Part shown: one piece after another, positions 49,801 through 55,033 of the stretch
Layout of the letters: every line of letters begins with the position of its first letter
How positions within the stretch are numbered: the stretch's first letter is position 1
Source of the DNA: Notospermus geniculatus
Taxonomy: Eukaryota > Nemertea > Pilidiophora > Heteronemertea > Lineidae
Direction of reading: 5' to 3'
DNA: 64,000 nt
Assembly (NCBI GenBank): GCA_002633025.1
Contig: NMRB01002415.1
Span: forward strand, 2,714 to 66,713
The notes under the pieces: generated by a model
What the model saw: only the letters and a program-made list of their open reading frames with translations
Told to the model about the DNA's origin: nothing
The model's database searches: none
Made by a program: the position numbers and the translations under genes

Positions 49801-52800
49801 CCTCTGTCGAGCTACGCCGGCCGGGCCCCCCCCCCCTTCCGGCCAATCCTGGATCCGGGCCTGCTGTAGGCCTACACTACGATACTCACTTTGTTTTCGA
49901 CTTTGCACGACTTCCTTCAAGCTCCTGGACGGCACTGGGAGCACTTGTTTCATGTGTTAGTTTAGTATCGGTGAAGGTGTAGGTGAAGGTGTCGACTAGG
50001 GATCCTTCTTTATCCTTGTTGCCATCGTCCCATTCCTTCACCGTTATTTTTACATTTGTGGTACCCTGTAAGGGGTGAAATAAAAAAATATCGGAAACAG
50101 TTACTCAATATCAAGCAGTTAGGCCTGGACCGACCGCACAGAAAGTCCGATAGTGCTACCGGTGCCTATCGGCAATTAGTTAGAACGCATGCTGGCCTTG
50201 AAACTTACCGGCCATTTTTGAAACTCCTTCATGACTCGATCTTTAAACCCGGGGAAGTCGAATACTGCCTCCTGGCGCGGCCCCGCCAGGAAACCAGTGC
50301 CGAGGGAACACTTGGTCTGGACCCTGGAAACGATTATGAGAAGGAAAGAAGAGGATAAAAAAATGAGCCGTTCTGTAACAATTGCCTACACAATGAACAT
50401 GCATAGAAAAACATAGATTTTCGGTGTACGTGTAAATGCCAATTCATACGTCTCCGTTTTGCGCTTTGCGCTTGTCTACCACGCACTCGCATAGGAAACG
50501 ACCACGCGCAAAACGCAAAGCATGAACCAACCTTAAAACTGCTTTTCCACGAGGCGTTTGCGGGCGCGGAATGGGAGGCGGGCGCGGGTGCGAGTGAAAG
50601 AGCTAATGGGAAATACGTTGGCTGTTTCACTCGCACCCGCGCCCGCCTCCCATTCCGCGCCTGCAAACGCCTCGTGGAAAAGCAGCTTAAAGGCCTGAAT
50701 CCACTGTCGCGTTTTTCCGCCGCGGTTTCATCACTGCCCGACAAATCCTTTGCTATTTTCTCGGTCCGCTGCCTTTTAACAAAGCATTTTCTGCCGGTGC
50801 GTTTTCCCGCTGCGCGAAAACGCGTCAGTGGGTTCGAGGCTTCCATTGTCGCGTTTCCGTGTGGGGAAACGCTCGAAAGCATTGTTTGTTTCCGCTTCGT
50901 TGGTCACGGCGCCGAAAAAAAACAATGGTTTCGAGCGTTTCCGTGCGGAAACACTCCACTGGAAAGCAGGCCTTAAGGCCTGAACCCACTGACGCGTTTT
51001 CGCGCAGCGGGAAAACGCAGCGACAGAAAATGCTTTGTTAAAAGGCATCGGACCGAGAATATAACAAAGAATTTGCCGGTCGGTGATGAAACCGCGGCGG
51101 CAAAACGCGTCAGTGGGTTCAGGCCTTTACACTGGCATAAACAATGAAAATATACATGTATTGGTGTTGGGCACTAACCCTGATTTTCGGTGTTTATTAA
51201 TGTAAGTTCATATCACATTTTTACTGTTCGTATACTTACTTCGGGTCGGAGAGACACACGTCAAAAATGTGGTCACACTTCATATTGGAAAGACAAACAT
51301 CCTTTCTCTCTTCATCACAGCAGTCTCCACTCGCCAAAAGGCGTGTGGGGTTCTCATATCTGATGAATTTCACGACCATGTAACCAGAAGTAGAGCTGGG
51401 CACAATCTGAAGAAAGAGAAACAATCTGAAGAAAGAGAAACAATCTGAAGAAAGAGAAAAATCTGAAGAAAAAGAAACAATCTGAAGAAAGAGAAACAAT
51501 CTGAAGAAAGAGAAACAATCTGAAGAAAGAGAAGCAATCTGAAGAAAGAGAAACAATCTGAAGAAAGAGAAGGCGACGAGTGGCGAACTGAGTTTTGATA
51601 ATCTTGAGAGTTTGCGTTTGTCGACGGTGATCTTAAACTCACTAGGCCTTTTGCATTCTAAATCAAAATTGGAAAATGAGAGCCTGTGGGAATAGTCAAT
51701 GGATGCAATGTTCATTCTTCAGGTTAAAGCAAGGTTCATTGGCACACGGAATTGGTCCGGTTCATGTCCGTAAAAAATCTATCAAATGGACTTCAGCGTT
51801 GTCGTATCCGGAAAACTAGGGGCAAACGGACTGGAAACGGATAGGATCCATGTGCCAATGAACCTTGCTTTAGGCGGCCAAACACGTTGAATATTATTGC
51901 ACAATAGGAGGAACAAATATTACACGTTCAATATTAGGGAGTTTTCGCAAAGCCCCCGAAACGCGGGCGCGAACGTCTATCTTATTGTTCGCTGCTCTCT
52001 TCGTGACATCGAACAATGGGATTGGCGTTCGCGTTGGGGTTTCGGGGGCTTTGTGAAAACTCTCTAATATTTCTAATCTGTCTTCCACCATCATGCCAGA
52101 AGCACATGCCCATTTTGGGCCCATATTGTGCAATAATATTGATCGTGTATGGCCTGTTTTATGGATGATTCGTGCCGCTGTACTTACATGGAGCTCATTT
52201 TTCACTCATCCTCTATGGTTTGCCACGAATCATCTGTAACCTGAAGAATGAACATTGCATTCTCCATCAACTTTTCACATAGGCCCTCATTTTCTGATTT
52301 TGATTTTGATTTGAATGGAAAATGAGACGTGAGAAACGAAAAGTGAGCAGCTCATTTCTACGTAACATTGGCCTTAAGCGGCCCGTGCACGTTCAATATT
52401 ATTGCACAATATGAGGATCAAACTGGGCAATATTATTGCCAATCTTTCTTTTACCCATCATGCCAGAAGCACATGCCCCTATTTTGGGCCCCATATTGTG
52501 CAATAATATTGATCGTGTATGGGCCTCTTTTATACGGATAGTGCCAAATCATGGATGATGCGTGAGAAGTGAGCTCCTATGTAAGCGTAAGCGAGGTAGG
52601 CCGCTTTTACATATACATGTAGGTCATTTTTTGACTTGACACAAATCATCACTAGAAAAATGAACATTGCATTCTGAAATTAACTGTTCACACAGGCGTT
52701 CATTTTCTGATTTGATTTTGAATTGGAAATCGAGGAGTGAAAAATGAAGAGCGAATAGTTCATTTCTTTGTAAAAACAGCTGCGGCCTAAAAGTAAAGCT

Positions 52801-54052
52801 GTCCATACACGATCAATATTATTGCACAATATGGGGCCGAAAATAGGGGCATGTGCTTCTGGCATGATGGGTAGAAGAAAGATTGGCAATAATATTGCCC
52901 AGTTTGAGCCTCATATTGTGCAATAATATCGATCATGCATGGGCCGCTTAACGTCAGAAAATGTTCATTTTGTGGAGTGGTCCATATTATTTTTGAATAG
53001 CCTATTGCAGTTACTGACTTCACAATGTCATGCAGGGAATGCATGCCTTCAGCGTCGTTTAGCAGGTGACGCATGCAGACGAGGTTACCGCCCTCCAAAC
53101 CATTGAAGTAAAAGCGATGTAGGCCTATGATAATCTCTGTAATCGCCTTCTGGCTTTCATGATTTGTGTGTCAGTTTCCCAGATGTTACATGCTGTTATT
53201 GTGATGCCAGAATAAGTCTAAAAATTGCCCTACTCGTTCGATATCCGATATACTGTATGTTTTGAAATGTACATGTACATCCGCGATTTTATTTCGCATG
53301 ATCACAATCTTTTGTCAGTTGTAATTTCAATTTCATGGTGCTTAGTCTTCTGTTACAAAGAAATCAACAGCTCACTTTTCATTTGTCCTCCTCATTTTCC
53401 ATTCAAAACCAAAATCCGAAAATGATGTGAAGTTGATGGAGAATGCTATGTTCGTTCTTCAGGTTACGGGTGATTCGTGCCAAATCACAAATGACGAGTG
53501 AGAAATGAGCTCCTATGTAGGCCTAACAGCAGCCAAAGCGGTCCATCCACCACCCAATATAATTGCAAAATACGGGGCCCAAAATGGGTCCTGTGCTTCT
53601 AGCATGGATAAAAGAAAGTTGGCAATAATATTGCCCATTTCGATCCCTATATTGTGCAATAATATTGATCATGTATGGGCTGCTCTAAGCGGGCTATACA
53701 TGATCAATATTATTGCGCAGTATTGGGCTCGAAATAGGGGTATGGGCTTCTGGCATGATGGGTGGAAGAAAGATTGGCAATAATATTGTCCATTTTGGTC
53801 CTCATATTGTGCAATAATATTGATCATGTATGTGTCGCTTTATGTTTCTGAATGATGCGTTTCCCGATTATTCCACCTTCTGCAGCCACTGCTCGGTAGA
53901 GTTCGATATCAAAGTCAGAATATTTTATTCGAAAAAATGATCAAACTTATTTCTATTTATCTTGAAAAACTTACCTGATGAAAGAAAATACTGATTAATA
54001 ACCAAAACCAGGCGACACTGTGGCAAGATGGCCGCCGGAAATGACGTCTCAT
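29667..54052 (-). CDS. MNNL-DSL-EGF-FN3 single-pass receptor (22 exons, 3' end missing)
   Basis: Multi-exon gene on the minus strand, about 1316 codons resolved. Exons: 54052-53975, 51406-51240, 50323-50209, 50065-49890, 49213-49017, 46750-46418, 44372-44289, 43681-43561, 43118-42829, 42386-42060, 41525-41442, 41348-41228, 40946-40623, 40117-39918, 36149-36029, 35399-35254, 34347-34238, 33908-33701, 33066-32964, 32813-32450, 31993-31842, 29794-29667. Every junction has GT/AG and agreeing phase, which is the main support for one gene. Domains: signal peptide, Notch-ligand N-terminal domain, DSL, two copies of a GLPE/CCC/EGF/EGF-DSL cassette, more EGFs, FN3, receptor-phosphatase-type FN3, transmembrane helix, basic tail. 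It is inferred to be a type I cell-surface protein that could bind Notch-like or adhesion partners. The cytoplasmic catalytic domain, if any, was not found; the last exon ends in a phase-1 donor, so the gene continues. Confidence 0.85.
29998..30271. repeat. 270-bp foldback
   Basis: Arms of about 115 bp (CGAATCCTCGTTCTTGAC..., TTGACTCAACTCGAGAACGG) paired with their reverse complements (CCGTTCTCGAGTTGAGTCAG, GGATTCGAGTACG). In the intron between receptor exons 21 and 22 or just downstream of it. Confidence 0.8.
30693..30801. repeat. Palindromic element GGGGCCTGTTCCATAAAGTG
   Basis: Inverted arms GGGGCCTGTTCCATAAAGTG / CACTTTATGAAACAGGCCCC with further inverted TTTAAGCTAATGGTACCATT. Receptor intron 21. 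Confidence 0.85.
31123..31148. other. Small assembly gap (26 N) before a poly-C run
   Basis: N run followed by 14 C (31149-31162): a homopolymer sequencing gap. In receptor intron 21. Confidence 1.
31842..31993 (-). CDS. Receptor exon 21: transmembrane helix
   Basis: 152 nt, phase 0 to 2. A short ectodomain stem (AAVYTRLGDEPV) is followed by INWRIGLAVGVVLVV and LATIFIIVMIFVF, one long hydrophobic helix at residues about 1250-1273. Acceptor CTAG, donor GTAAGT. Confidence 0.9.
32108..32272. mobile_element. CATCCTGCGAAAGTCGGCC foldback MITE, copy 2
   Basis: Same family as 24169-24323, in the receptor intron between the juxtamembrane and transmembrane exons. Flanking bases show no clear target duplication. 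Confidence 0.85.
32450..33066 (-). CDS. Receptor exons 19-20: receptor-phosphatase-type FN3 / juxtamembrane domain
   Basis: Exons 33066-32964 and 32813-32450, residues about 1068-1223. They encode TTFHVSIPPISITTGPIS, then AFRFVVQMV. After a linker come HYIAAEYTHPYRTFVIGD, KYGKYRNAPLTEG, LYNIYFGVISNLDG. The GPIS strand and the TFxIGDxxxYxxYxNxPLxxGxxYxVYF signature are typical of the last FN3-like domain of receptor tyrosine phosphatases of the kappa/mu and LAR-like groups. RERRATSG (within the linker) holds an R-x-R-R furin-like site where such receptors are often cleaved. Confidence 0.8.
33701..34347 (-). CDS. Receptor exons 17-18: fibronectin type III domain
   Basis: Exons 34347-34238 and 33908-33701, residues about 962-1067. 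FN3 hallmarks are PGPPRAF, SLTLSWAPP, GHVKEYEV, the TYTMDDLQPGTTYKCSIRAS segment, and TAAGYGV. The conserved W, the L-x-P-G-T-x-Y motif and the strand G segment are all present. This is the standard membrane-proximal adhesion module of receptor phosphatases, Tie kinases and similar receptors. Confidence 0.85.
34513..34984. mobile_element. 470-bp inverted-repeat element TAATGCCCGGTTGTTCAG
   Basis: Ends ATGCCCGGTTGTTCAG / CTGAACAACCGGGCAT, with repeated AGCCTGGCTTA-type words inside. Receptor intron 16; ends 270 bp from exon 16. Confidence 0.75.
35254..36149 (-). CDS. Receptor exons 15-16: EGF-like modules
   Basis: Exons 36149-36029 (121 nt) and 35399-35254 (146 nt). The first encodes YEGDNC, DYCLKKPCKNEGVC, GYRCRCKSR, with a GTATGG donor. 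The second encodes FFGKQCEHAGKDITCSPC, KNKGTC, GFRCKCPKGAVGERCESI. The intron before exon 15 (36150-39917) houses the antisense four-transmembrane gene. Confidence 0.8.
36378..36580. repeat. Direct duplication of about 100 bp
   Basis: GTCCACTCCGTTCGCACACA ... CGGCAAAATTTTCAAGAACG occurs twice, 119 bp apart, with an N at 36372 just before the first. Receptor intron 14. Confidence 0.8.
37926..39146 (+). CDS. Intronless four-transmembrane protein with proline-rich N-terminus
   Basis: Single open frame of 406 codons. Residues 1-225 are Pro/Gly-rich and charged, with a PPPY motif (residues 19-22) of the kind bound by WW domains and a PPLPPRQ stretch typical of SH3 ligands. A basic amphipathic segment (about 224-247) precedes four hydrophobic helices: about 248-268, 273-295, 306-336 and 370-391, with a loop containing paired cysteines (SCRSYPHEYYCPD) between helices 3 and 4. 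Topology (cytosolic N- and C-termini, one extracellular Cys loop) resembles MS4A/MARVEL-type tetraspan proteins, but I cannot assign a family. It lies inside a receptor intron in opposite orientation. A second Met at codon 7 is an alternative start. Confidence 0.75.
   Translation: MLASCLMEVNFAESACNTPPPYGDCSKHAVAGAVGGFPAPSAPGYETLLLGQVPGAPGDNYGVPPQGMPRQPINPCAGVGIAGGGPKRPPLPPRQFAVDADVHWYEEYQQGGPQYSDLPPEVGFVGAPRQSQNPSPAPLAPTAPLASITPSVPELSVAKHERRGNGYVRFYDEDRADQPGVQEPRGANRAEETQFQRLEETRGRDYGTISRENTGDSRNGGDLRRRQDICQRIEAKLEKYRKKIKKLSVLTFCFAFTVMVVGILGIIFPPSLTIYFSITEAVVGIFFMISAVYIFRKNDQVVDPSLAGAITVARVAGFISILFIISCTVTVIIDTLFLKSCRSYPHEYYCPDPWTGQQPINYEHATFRVTSQGIALAMSVFMTVTFHAAMHVLDKRRTLHREVEAF
39230..39468. 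repeat. Foldback just downstream of the four-TM gene
   Basis: Inverted blocks CCCTCAACCACTG / CAGTGGTTGAGAG and GTTTCTGAACACTAGATG / CATCTAGCGTTCAGAAAC, also ATCAACCAACCAATGAGCGA / TCGCTGATTGGTTGAT. It may overlap the 3' UTR of the gene ending at 39146. Confidence 0.75.
39918..40117 (-). CDS. Receptor exon 14: two EGF-like modules
   Basis: 200 nt, phase 2 to 1. It encodes HCPEGKTCQNKGVC, KACCCPKGFKGTLC, then INECDNKPCKNGATC, GYECKCKDG. The CCC triplet resembles the CCC modules, here fused to an EGF turn. The second EGF has an NEC start reminiscent of calcium-binding EGFs, but the full D/N consensus is incomplete. Confidence 0.8.
40190..40545. repeat. Degenerate tandem of GGCCATCTTGAAAATGG units
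   Basis: Three units of about 150 bp each carry GCCATCTTGAAAATGG, GCCCATAT.TCATGAA and ACCTTCAAAT-like words. Similar words occur at 4495-4520 and 4795-4815. Receptor intron 13. Confidence 0.65.
40623..40946 (-). CDS. Receptor exon 13: EGF plus full DSL
   Basis: 324 nt, phase 2 to 2. It encodes FYGKTCSTTPKDIPC, NPCKNGGTC, GSKCRC, then a complete DSL: C-PTH-RYG-PE-C-EIV-C, SCEGHYKC, GEKTC, GWIGAKC. DSL cysteine spacing matches exon 5. It closes the second cassette. Confidence 0.85.
41228..41348 (-). CDS. Receptor exon 12: EGF-like, copy 2
   Basis: 121 nt, phase 1 to 2, encoding GYKGSRCDIPPNHCTPNPCK, NDGKCSN, DFKCECKKG. It closely resembles exon 8 in length and sequence. Donor GTACGT was chosen because it keeps the phase into exon 13; an inner GTAAG would break it. 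Confidence 0.8.
41442..41525 (-). CDS. Receptor exon 11: CCC module, copy 2
   Basis: 84 nt, phase 1-1, encoding RKIECKWGKDCWRFGESYE, KFSCCCNPG. It has the same length and phase as exon 7, with shared CKW, CW.FG and CCC positions. Acceptor TTTTTTTCAG, donor GTAAGA. Confidence 0.75.
41661..41940 (+). mobile_element. tRNA-derived SINE
   Basis: The head has pol III promoter boxes: GTGGTGTAGTGGTTCGGGTA (A box region) and GGGTTCGAATCCCACTC (B box). It is followed by the conserved CTCTCTCCACCCAGGTGTAT and AAATGAGTACC body common to deuterostome SINEs. No cloverleaf with a matched acceptor stem, so not a tRNA gene. In receptor intron 10, same strand sense as plus. Confidence 0.75.
42060..42386 (-). 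CDS. Receptor exon 10: 'GLPE' domain, copy 2
   Basis: 327 nt, phase 1-1. It encodes GLPESTWEASFTC, YTMTLKLTS, FSGTTEVK, GIYKVTGEQ, GEWLTKQPTNIKSF, LSEDGTSLAGEAVSTAC and VTLKRTN. It aligns with exon 6 over its whole length by eye. It starts the second copy of the four-exon cassette. Confidence 0.8.
42469..42812. repeat. MITE-B copy split by another repeat
   Basis: The left part (GAATGAACATTGCATTCTCC) stops at 42503 and resumes at 42712 (CTGTTCACACGACGCGTTCG). The inserted 208 bp contains CGGTATTGCCACTTT and CGACAGCCGGCGCCACCA, words also present at 13752-13790. Receptor intron 9. Confidence 0.7.
42829..43118 (-). CDS. Receptor exon 9: EGF plus degenerate DSL
   Basis: 290 nt, phase 2 to 1. 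It encodes FFEKTCSKTPKDIPC, NPCQHDGTC, GSKCRC, then a DSL-type tail: WKGHYC, ADSCSEGHYKC, GKKICNLGWKGTDC, ending CSVYKG. Compared with exon 13 the DSL first part is shortened (no Y-G-x2-C-x3-C stretch), so this copy is probably a decayed DSL. Confidence 0.8.
43561..43681 (-). CDS. Receptor exon 8: EGF-like, copy 1
   Basis: 121-nt exon, phase 1 to 2. It encodes GYSGRRCEIPPDRCTPNPCK, NNGKCSN and DFKCKCTEG: an EGF-like repeat whose last turn is completed by exon 9. It pairs with exon 12. The intron just 5' of it contains a TTG/GTT microsatellite of about 270 bp. Confidence 0.8.
43709..43976. repeat. (TTG)n / (CAA)n microsatellite in receptor intron 7
   Basis: Imperfect GTT/TTG tract with T-rich interruptions and one N (43803). 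It lies about 30 bp from the acceptor of receptor exon 8. As CAA-rich sequence on the transcribed strand it does not supply a pyrimidine tract. Confidence 0.95.
44289..44372 (-). CDS. Receptor exon 7: CCC cysteine module, copy 1
   Basis: 84-nt symmetric (phase 1-1) exon encoding PPGCKWATECWKFGDYY then QFACCCKPG. It has the same length and spacing as exon 11 (KIECKWGKDCWRFGESYEKF then SCCCNPG). The five cysteines would form a mini-module leading into the next EGF. No named family is recognised. Confidence 0.75.
44405..45647. mobile_element. 1.2-kb foldback with arms of about 500 bp
   Basis: Left arm from TGATACATGTCACAGGGACT to about 44940 and its reverse complement from about 45115 to CCCTGTGATACATGTA. 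Arms are nearly identical (GAATTTAATCCTAATCCAAC / GTTGGATTAGGATTAAATTC), so the copy is young. An inner, weaker inverted pair (CTGCTGATTGG / CCAATCAGCAG) sits in the loop. It has no transposase and lies in receptor intron 6. A fragment of the arm end occurs at 5838-5885. Confidence 0.9.
46418..46750 (-). CDS. Receptor exon 6: uncharacterised 'GLPE' domain, copy 1
   Basis: One phase 1-1 exon encodes one domain of about 110 residues (about 245-355). It starts GLPESVWETAFKC, continues YTLTLKLTS, FSGTVDVK, GTYKFTGDQ, GDWVTKPPANVQSF, LSNDGMSLVGKA and ends VTLKRTNG. Predicted alternating strands with G-T-Y and W-V-T-x-P-P turns suggest a small beta-barrel or sandwich with one disulphide. I do not recognise the family; exon 10 is a clear paralogue. 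Confidence 0.8.
49017..49213 (-). CDS. Receptor exon 5: first DSL domain
   Basis: Residues about 180-244. The cysteine and aromatic pattern is that of Delta/Serrate/LAG-2: C-NQN-WYG-SH-C-DRT-C, then GHYTC, G-QKVC, GWSGTDC. An additional cysteine lies in ASDSC before GHY, and the canonical R/P-R-x-D-x-F segment is replaced, so binding to canonical Notch is uncertain. It starts in phase 2 and ends in phase 1, joining directly to the GLPE domain exon at 46750. Confidence 0.85.
49258..49514. repeat. Foldback near DSL exon
   Basis: Inverted words ACTGAAAAACTGTGTTTCG / GAAGCAGTGTTTTTCAGT, and CCACGGTTCGCCATTTTGAC against GTTCGTCATTTTGACG-type arms. It sits 45 bp upstream of receptor exon 5 on the transcribed strand. 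Confidence 0.75.
49583..49863. mobile_element. hAT-like element with CAGGGTCGGATCC termini, copy 2
   Basis: Second copy of the 5515 element, in receptor intron 4, flanked by CTGTA on both sides (target duplication). It has G- and C-homopolymer runs near the ends and no transposase. Confidence 0.8.
49890..51406 (-). CDS. Receptor exons 2-4: MNNL (Notch-ligand N-terminal) domain
   Basis: Exons 51406-51240, 50323-50209 and 50065-49890, residues about 27-179. Visible family hallmarks are SGYMVVKFIRYENPT, then SGDCCDEERKDVC, CDHIFDVCLSD, a KCSLGTG segment, FQKWPG and VKEWDDGN. Jagged/Delta proteins have the same order: FELEI..N, G.CC, CDTYFKVCL, C.FGSG, FAWP, VEAWDSSN. In Notch ligands this C2-like domain sits directly before DSL and contributes to receptor and lipid binding, and it does so here too. 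Introns 2-4 are packed with foldback repeats. Confidence 0.85.
50532..50688. repeat. GC-rich foldback
   Basis: Arms AAACTGCTTTTCCACGAGGC / GCCTCGTGGAAAAGCAGCTT, continuing through GGAATGGGAGGCGGGCGCGG and its complement. Receptor intron 2, directly abutting the next foldback. Confidence 0.85.
50690..51128. repeat. 440-bp foldback
   Basis: AAAGGCCTGAATCCACTGTC at one end, CAGTGGGTTCAGGCCTTT at the other, with inverted AACAAAGCATTTTCTGCCG / GACAGAAAATGCTTTGTT. Sub-blocks GCCTGAACCCACTGACGCG recur internally, suggesting a nested or doubled element. Receptor intron 2. Confidence 0.8.
51403..51573 (-). repeat. Nine tandem copies of a 19-bp 3' splice-site-like unit
   Basis: On the transcribed strand each unit reads TTTCTCTTTCTTCAGATTG, a pyrimidine tract plus CAG, i.e. 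a ready-made splice acceptor. Nine near-identical copies (one of 18 bp, one with an A-to-G change, one with an extra A) abut the MNNL exon, whose start at 51406 is the last copy's CAG. Units are 19 bp, so each alternative acceptor shifts the frame by one; only every third one keeps phase. Confidence 0.85.
51873..52156. mobile_element. MITE-A copy 1 (interrupted)
   Basis: Palindromic element with TTGAATATTATTGCACAATA at one end and ATATTGTGCAATAATATTGA at the other, and the central word CATCATGCCAGAAGCACATG. Interrupted by the GGGAG element at 51937-52064. Receptor intron 1. Confidence 0.85.
51937..52064. mobile_element. GGGAGTTTTCGCAAA element nested in another MITE
   Basis: 128-bp foldback, same terminal words as the 21783 element (GGGAGTTTTCGCAAAG ... 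CTTTGTGAAAACTCTC), TA-flanked, inserted inside the MITE-A copy at 51873-52156. Confidence 0.8.
52184..52373. repeat. MITE-B copy in receptor intron 1
   Basis: About 190 bp: ATTTTTCACTC at the left, GAATGAACATTGCATTCTCC, CTGATTTTGATTTTGATTTG, then TTTCTACGTAACATTGGCC. Family-wide ends are GGCTGCTGTTACATAGGAGC / TTCTATGTAACAGCAGCC. Other copies: 43362-43502, 45683-45893, 48598-48690, 51668-51725 (part), 52556-52790, 53341-53527, 56999-57190, 61244-61430, and 42469-42812 (interrupted). Confidence 0.8.
52378..52528. mobile_element. MITE-A copy 2
   Basis: GCACGTTCAATATTATTGCA ... TGCAATAATATTGATCGTGT with central CATCATGCCAGAAGCACATG. Lies between two MITE-B copies. Confidence 0.85.
52556..52790. 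repeat. MITE-B copy in receptor intron 1
   Basis: GAATGAACATTGCATTCTG-type core and GAGGAGTGAAAAATGAAGAG right part, ending TTCTTTGTAAAAACAGCTG. Adjacent to MITE-A copies on both sides. Confidence 0.75.
52799..52950. mobile_element. MITE-A copy 3 (inverted)
   Basis: CATACACGATCAATATTATT ... AATAATATCGATCATGCATG, central ATGTGCTTCTGGCATGATGG. Orientation opposite to copies 1 and 2. Confidence 0.85.
53341..53527. repeat. MITE-B copy in receptor intron 1 (inverted)
   Basis: CTTCTGTTACAAAGAAATCA ... GAGCTCCTATGTAGGCCTAACAGCAGCC region; opposite orientation to 52184. Followed after 9 bp by MITE-A copy 4. Confidence 0.75.
53537..53687. mobile_element. MITE-A copy 4
   Basis: GGTCCATCCACCACCCAATA ... 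AATAATATTGATCATGTATG. The left end is diverged. Followed after 3 bp by copy 5. Confidence 0.8.
53691..53840. mobile_element. MITE-A copy 5
   Basis: CTATACATGATCAATATTAT ... AATAATATTGATCATGTATG; central GGGCTTCTGGCATGATGGGT. Ends 135 bp from the signal-peptide exon. Confidence 0.85.
53975..54052 (-). CDS. Receptor exon 1: signal peptide
   Basis: Encodes 26 residues from the chosen ATG (54052): basic start MRRHFRRP, then a hydrophobic core WFWLLISIFF, a typical signal peptide. It ends in CATCAG followed by a GTAAGT donor in phase 0, which matches the phase-0 start of the MNNL exon at 51406. An upstream in-frame Met (near 54226) would give a longer N-terminus; the nearer ATG is preferred because it starts directly before the basic and hydrophobic segments. 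Confidence 0.7.
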
Positions 54053-54705
54053 CCGAGCTGATGACGTAGCACCAAAAAGCGCCTCCTTTTGGCGATGCAG
54101 GATAAGATGGCACACTGTAGCATCTGACGACGAGATATCCATTAAACTATCTCTAATTTCGTCGTCCGGTAGTTCAGTTATCATCGTATCACAGTTTCTC
54201 GTCACATCCGGGTATTCGTAAGTCATTATAATCCATTTGTAGTCAGAACTGACGATTGTGTCTTTTCTTCAGGATGGGCACTCAGTTACATGTTGAATTT
54301 CAATCTATATCCATGCATTCTACAATGTACCGATAGGTGTCACTCTATTTTTTACCAATCTGCTGAGACATCCATATACCGTACATGTACTTGTTATTGT
54401 CCTTTCTGTCGCGCAAAGTCTGCAAAAGCAAAGAAGTGAATCATTTTTATTGTCCCCTGGTAGAAGGTCATGGTCAAGGTCAATCTTTGTAATCGCCTTC
54501 ATGACTCAGCTGAGAGCCAGGCCCATAGGCCTCTTGTTTATCTGGCACAGCCTTTAAATTTAGATAGAATTAATGTATTTTAGATAGTACGTTGGAAACG
54601 TGCCATGAAGCACTGGACATGTTTGATGATGCTGTGACGTCATTTCCTCTGGTGAGGAATGGGAATCATAACTTACTGCCTCAACAGGTGTCACTAGTGG
54701 CTAAA

Positions 54706-54858
54706 GCAGGCCATACACGATCAATATTATTGCACAATGTGGGACCCAAAATAGGGGCATGTGCTTCTGGCATGATGGGTGGAAGAAAAATTGGCAATAA
54801 TATTGCCCATTTTGGTCTTCATATTGTGCAATGATATTGAACGTGTAAGGGCGGCTTA
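54706..54858. mobile_element. MITE-A copy 6, upstream of the receptor start
   Basis: GGCCATACACGATCAATATT ... ATATTGAACGTGTAAGG, central ATGTGCTTCTGGCATGATGG. Located about 650 bp upstream of the receptor ATG. Confidence 0.85.
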
Positions 54859-54890
54859 ATACTGGGCTACTGAAATGAAAGTGACATCCA

Positions 54891-55033
54891 GGGACCTTAT
54901 TCACAAAGCTCCCGTAACTTTAAGGGTACGCAAATCCTTTGTCAGGCTGATAGTGAACAATACGTTGTCCGCAAAAGGACAATAGTTTGCGCACTCCCGT
55001 AAGTTACGGGAGCGTCGTGAATAAGGTCCCTGG
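54891..55033. repeat. Palindromic element CAGGGACCTTATTCACAA
   Basis: CCAGGGACCTTATTCACAAA / CGTGAATAAGGTCCCTGG with CTCCCGTAACTT / AAGTTACGGGAG. Upstream of the receptor start. Confidence 0.8.

Noticed and set aside
51236-51715. 159-codon minus frame starting upstream of the acceptor array
   Set aside because: The Met lies in a MITE-B fragment and the frame passes through the acceptor array; the signal-peptide exon at 53975 fits phase and biology better.
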